Source of the DNA: Parasponia andersonii
Taxonomy: Eukaryota; Streptophyta; Magnoliopsida; Rosales; Cannabaceae
Length of the DNA: 64,000 nt
Assembly (NCBI GenBank): GCA_002914805.1
Contig: JXTB01000136.1
Location: forward strand, 146,277 to 210,276
Direction of reading: 5' to 3'
Shown here piece by piece: positions 60,791 through 64,000 of this stretch. Under the pieces are notes generated by a model. It was given only the letters and a program-made list of their open reading frames with translations. It was not told the DNA's origin and did not search any database. Both the position numbers and the translations under genes were made by a program. Every line of letters begins with the position of its first letter. Positions within the stretch are counted from its first letter, which is position 1.

Positions 60791-61141
60791 GGACACCAAT
60801 CCAGTAGGTATTTTTTTTTTGCTTATACATATATATCAATTTGGCCAATGAAAATTTAGCATGCACATTTTTTATTGTAAAAAATAAGAGAGAGAAAGAA
60901 CATTAATGAAACACGTCTTTTTTTTTTGCTTATACATATATATCAATTTTGCCAATGAAAATTTAACATGCACATTTTTTATTGTAAAAAATAAGAGAGA
61001 GAAAGAACATTAATGAAACACGTCTTTTCATGTACTTTATTATAGTCATTGGATCACCATGGATCACCATCTGGTAATCCAACGGCTAAAAAAAAAATAC
61101 CTACCCATAGTTTAAAAAAAAATACCTACTGGATTGGTGCT
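60791..61141 (+). repeat. MITE copy 3 (family A) with internal 107-bp duplication
   Basis: Ends are GGACACCAATCCAGTAGGTA and the inverse TACCTACTGGATTGGTGC, a near-perfect terminal inverted repeat of about 25 bp. Inside, the block from GCTTATACATATATATCAAT to AACACGTCTTTT is present twice (60821 and 60928), making this copy longer than its relatives. It is flanked by TATATA. Confidence 0.85.
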
Positions 61142-61153
61142 ATATATATATAT

Positions 61154-61366
61154 GGCACCAATCCAGTAGGTATTTTTTTTTTACCTATGCATAGGTATCA
61201 ATTTGGCTAATGAAAATTTAGTATGCATATTTTTTTATTATAAAAAATAAGAGAGAAAAAATATTAATGATATACGTCTTTTCATATATTTCATTATGGC
61301 CACCATAGGTAAAATAAAAAAATACCTATCCAGATAAAATAAAAAAATTTCAATTAGATTGGCAAC
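61154..61366 (+). repeat. MITE copy 4 (family A)
   Basis: Starts GGCACCAATCCAGTAGGTA, then the perfect 14-bp palindrome ACCTATGCATAGGT, then the common middle blocks. The right end reads AATTTCAATTAGATTGGCAACC. It sits only 12 bp from copy 3, separated by TA repeats. Confidence 0.82.
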
Positions 61367-61517
61367 CATATATATATATATAAAATAAAAAAATACCTAT
61401 CCAGATAAAATAAAAAAATTTCAATTAGATTGGGAACCATATAAATATATATATATATATATATAATAAAAAAATACCTATCCAGATAAAATAAAAAAAT
61501 TTCAATTAGATTGGCAA

Positions 61518-61573
<56 letters not shown>

Positions 61574-61575
61574 TC
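61310..61575 (+). repeat. Three tandem copies of a MITE right end plus TA tract
   Basis: AAAAAAATACCTATCCAGAT..AATTTCAATTAGATTGG(C/G)AACCATA occurs at about 61316, 61386 and 61470, each followed by a TA run; the last run (to 61571) is about 50 bp. This looks like local amplification of the terminus of copy 4. Confidence 0.85.
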
Positions 61576-61587
61576 AGTCCTTTTCTC

Positions 61588-61595
61588 TATATAAA
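61588..61595 (+). promoter_or_regulatory. TATA box of the 61752 gene
   Basis: TATATAAA within TTCTCTATATAAACCCC, 157 bp before the ATG and directly behind the MITE-derived TA tract. It matches the plant TATA consensus well. Confidence 0.7.
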
Positions 61596-61751
61596 CCCCA
61601 GAGAGAGACCATAATCATCCATCAATAGTAGGCTACGTAGTTCAAGATTGATATAGCAAAACGAGGTAAACGTCATCGTTTTCTCCCTTCCTCTTTCGAT
61701 TAAGCTCTGAAATTTTCTTTTCTGCATTGTCTCTCACCCGAGAAACAAACA

Positions 61752-62592
61752 ATGGCGACGACAGAGTCTGACGAAAACGACAACCACCATCATCATCATC
61801 ATCAAGCAGGTTGTTGCAAAATCTGGTTCGAAAAGATGGTCTCATTTTGCAGTACGAATTCTGGTTCGTCTGACGCAGAAAACGACGATGGTCACGTAAC
61901 TACCGACCAAACTGAAGATGCTGTAAGGCGGCCGCTGATTCGGAATGACAGAGTCCACACGACGCCGTTTGATCAGACGGAAACGAAAGAAACGGAACCT
62001 GAACCTCTTGATGATGATCATCACATTGAGTACTTCCATCACGATCAAGATCAAGATCGAGCGGTTCGATTAGTGGCCAGGATCTCTCGCCTGATGGTCG
62101 ATCTCGTTTTCTTGATTTCGGACGAAAGAGGAGTCATCGAAGTCTCTAGACAGATTCAAAGCCGCCCTCCGGCCGAAATTGAATCTTGTGGTGGTTGAGA
62201 AGACGCTGGCACTGTTGGAAAAGGGAGAGGAAGAGTTGAGAAAGAGGAGGAGTACTAGTACTAGCAATCCCAGGAGGAGGAGTGTGAATTGTTATTGGAA
62301 CCAACGTTTCGTTGATCGTCTCGTCGGTAGATTCTGCGAGCAGATTTTGAAGTTGGAAGGGTTTTTTGAGAGTCGATTATTTGTGACGTCGGAATTGCTC
62401 ACGTTTGACCAAAACATGATTGGAATTATTCTTCATCAATGCGCGGCGGAACTGGATTCGATCGAGCGGGAGATGGCTTGCGAGATGATTCGATCGACTG
62501 ACGATGATCGTGATCAGATTCTTAAGAAGGAGTTGTTGGTGTTGAAAGTTGAGGAATTATGGAGTGGTGTTGAGTTGAGTAGAGTAGAGTAG
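61752..62592 (+). pseudogene. Unknown plant gene, intronless, broken by one extra base
   Basis: Not recognised. Frame 61752-62198 and frame 62179-62592 join into a 279-codon protein if one A of the AAA at 62158-62160 is ignored; the sequence then runs through VSRQIQ into AALRPKLNLVVVEK. The first part has a His run (HHHHHH), a GCCKIWF motif and a long acidic disordered region rich in Asp/His. The second is helical: LVARISRLMVDLVFLISDE, VVVEKTLALLEKGEEELRKR, RFVDRLVGRFCEQILKLEGFF and IILHQCAAELDSIEREMAC. No enzyme motif, signal peptide or membrane span is clear. A good TATA box and in-frame ATG argue for a real gene. Assembly error and recent pseudogene are both possible. Confidence 0.65.
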
Positions 62593-62870
62593 AGTCAGTC
62601 AATTCATGAGGAAGAACAGTGTAAATTTGTTCCAAGAATTCTTTGTACGTAGTACACTACATAATTAGATATTACTGCTATAATGTGACCAAAGAATATT
62701 GTTTTACACCTGAGTTAGAGTAGAGTCAGCGAGCTCATAATTAGGAAGAATAATAGAAATTTGTTCGAAGAACGAAAATTTGTCATCACCTCTCATGGTT
62801 TAGTCTTTTAATTTGTCGTACATTACTTAGATATTACTGCTACTATGATGAGAATATTGTTTTAGACCTT
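62582..62870 (+). repeat. Diverged tandem duplication in the 3' flank of the 61752 gene
   Basis: AGAGTAGAGTCAGTCAATTCAT..TTAGATATTACTGCTATAATG..AATATTGTTTTACACC (from about 62582) recurs as AGAGTAGAGTCAGCGAGCTCAT..TAGATATTACTGCTACTATG..AATATTGTTTTAGACC (from about 62722). The unit spans the stop codon and 3' flank. Confidence 0.75.
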
Positions 62871-63002
62871 GGTAACATTTAGTGAATCACTTGCCTTTTT
62901 TTTTTTCTTTTTCTTTTTTTTTTTTCAATGGAAAGCCCCAAAATGAGTACAAGAGCATGATTTTATTTTTTGCATGCATACCATACTCTTCTCGTCTTTT
63001 CT

Positions 63003-63190
63003 TTTTTTTTTTTTTTCAGAGAAACTATTCTACTTATTTGTTGATGATAATTTTATAATATTACATATTCTATAGGTAGAAGAATTTCCCCCAACAAAAC
63101 AAGTTATCATCTATTCTTAAAGCTAATTTGGCAAGTTCATGAGCAACACAATTTGCTTTTCTATGAGCTTGTACAACAAATATCCCAGTG
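63003..63190 (-). pseudogene. LINE 3' end: RNase H tail with poly(A)
   Basis: Minus-strand codons from 63180 read FVVQAHRKANCVAHELAKLAL and end in a stop at about 63076; N-x-V-AHELA is the C-terminal signature of plant LINE RNase H domains. About 60 bp further is a poly(A) tract (T run at 63004-63018 on the plus strand). A short 5'-truncated LINE insertion is the simplest reading. Confidence 0.65.
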
Positions 63191-63588
63191 TAGAGAGGTT
63201 TTGTTTGGTAGGAAGGATAAAGAAGGGTGGAAGGAGAGTTAAAAGACTCAAATCTATTATTTAGTCAAAGGAATGGTGGGAAGGAAGGATATGTTGGAGG
63301 GGTCACAAATCCTCCGGCCTCACTGACTTGAATCCTTCGTGATTTTTTTTTTTTTTTCATGGAGAGCATTTCTTTAAAAAAAAAAAGTTTAGATTTTGTG
63401 GAGGTCTTGTTTAGATCTACCAAAAATTGCTATATATTTAATGTCAAAATTGCTATTCATCCTAATTACCTCTCCTTCCCTCTTGGAAGGATGAGGGAGA
63501 AGAATGACAAATTAGAAGGCAAATGGCAAAGTTACCCTCTAAAACTTTTAGCAAGTATATATTTTACAATGGGTAATACAGTTGTTCT
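63191..63588. other. Intergenic, no gene seen
   Basis: A purine-rich stretch (63196-63300, GGAAGGATAAAGAAGGG-like words) and a T run at 63344. The frame 63359-63649 crosses into an LTR and has no recognised domain. Confidence 0.4.
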
Positions 63589-64000
63589 TGTTAGGGTTTA
63601 TACCCTAAAAATATATATATTTTGGATATTTGTTGAATTAATAAAATGACATTTTTTTTATTTGAATTTGTGCATAATTGGTATGTCATTAAATATCAGA
63701 AAATCTCTCGTTTATTTATGTGACCATAAAGTTAGCATATAAGTGTTATATATATGAGCATTAAATTTATGGATAATAAACTAAATATAGTCCGTAATAA
63801 TTAATTAAAGTTTGGGATCTTTAATTAAATATTATTAGTACGGTCCATTAACATTGAGAATGTAATAGTCTTATCTGGACTATTGATATGTTGACATCAC
63901 AATGTAGGTATTTTATATAATTTGATTATATAGGACTGGACCAGATATAATTTGAATCTCACATAAATTCCGTTAACTGTTGAGAGTTCAAATAATGTCA
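63589..64000 (+). repeat. Left part of a Copia-type LTR running off the window
   Basis: Starts TGTTAGGGTTTATACCCTAAAA, the usual opening of a common group of plant Copia LTRs, with the small hairpin TTAGGGT/ACCCTAA. It is followed by AT-rich U3-like sequence to the window end. No second LTR or primer site is within view, so a full element, a solo LTR or a fragment are all possible, and its strand is inferred from the start only. Confidence 0.5.

Noticed and set aside
63589..63620. Telomere-like AGGGTTTA and ACCCTAAA words
   Set aside because: A single hairpin pair at the start of a Copia-type LTR, not a telomeric repeat array.
1..64000. CRISPR arrays, bacterial operons, tRNA or rRNA genes
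   Set aside because: Direct repeats are LTRs, MITEs or local duplications; tRNA-like words are primer binding sites of retrotransposons.

Overview
This 64 kb window is nuclear DNA of a flowering plant, most likely a eudicot. It is very AT-rich and dominated by plant LTR retrotransposons, LINEs, CACTA elements and MITEs. The genes are plant-type: an intronless matrix metalloproteinase, a GT-AG spliced MPS1 kinase, and two intronless genes I do not recognise. A species cannot be named from what is visible. There are no bacterial-type operons, no CRISPR array and no recognisable tRNA or rRNA gene.

Layout: 1-6.4 kb holds an AT-rich flank with two copies of a MITE, a perfect 78-bp tandem duplication, the matrix metalloproteinase gene (1784-2728, minus), a hAT-like relic and a degenerate repeat array. 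6.46-18.03 kb is an old non-autonomous Ty3/Gypsy-type element (tRNA-Asp-like primer site); a second, opposite-strand element of similar type sits inside its 3' LTR. 18.03-24.0 kb is AT-rich DNA with a LINE 3' end and a small hAT-like element with target duplication. 24.0-32.1 kb is a third LTR retrotransposon with 2.4-kb LTRs, an initiator-Met primer site and a decayed interior. 32.9-34.8 kb is a LINE reverse transcriptase relic (minus). 34.8 to about 44.2 kb is a decayed CACTA element, split by a Tat-lineage Gypsy element (36841-42329) whose LTRs, gag, RT, RNase H and second RNase H are readable but whose protease and integrase are missing. 45.2-46.26 kb is a minus-strand LTR related to that Gypsy family, interrupted by a 670-base N gap. 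46.48-48.68 kb is a small gag-only Copia-like element.

49.5-56.7 kb is the best gene: a six-exon MPS1/TTK spindle-checkpoint kinase (minus, 840 codons after splicing), with telo-box and TGGGCC/GGCCCA elements upstream. 56.7-58.0 kb and 61.75-62.59 kb are two intronless genes of unknown function. Each is broken by a single extra base in a homopolymer, which suggests either assembly errors or two young pseudogenes. The second one sits directly behind a cluster of MITE copies. The right edge carries a LINE 3' end and the start of a Copia-type LTR that leaves the window.

The genes show no shared pathway. I see no convincing new multi-gene system. The observations most worth following are the palindrome-rich MITE family, the paired +1 frameshifts in the unknown genes, the nested element structures and the MPS1 intron and promoter architecture.
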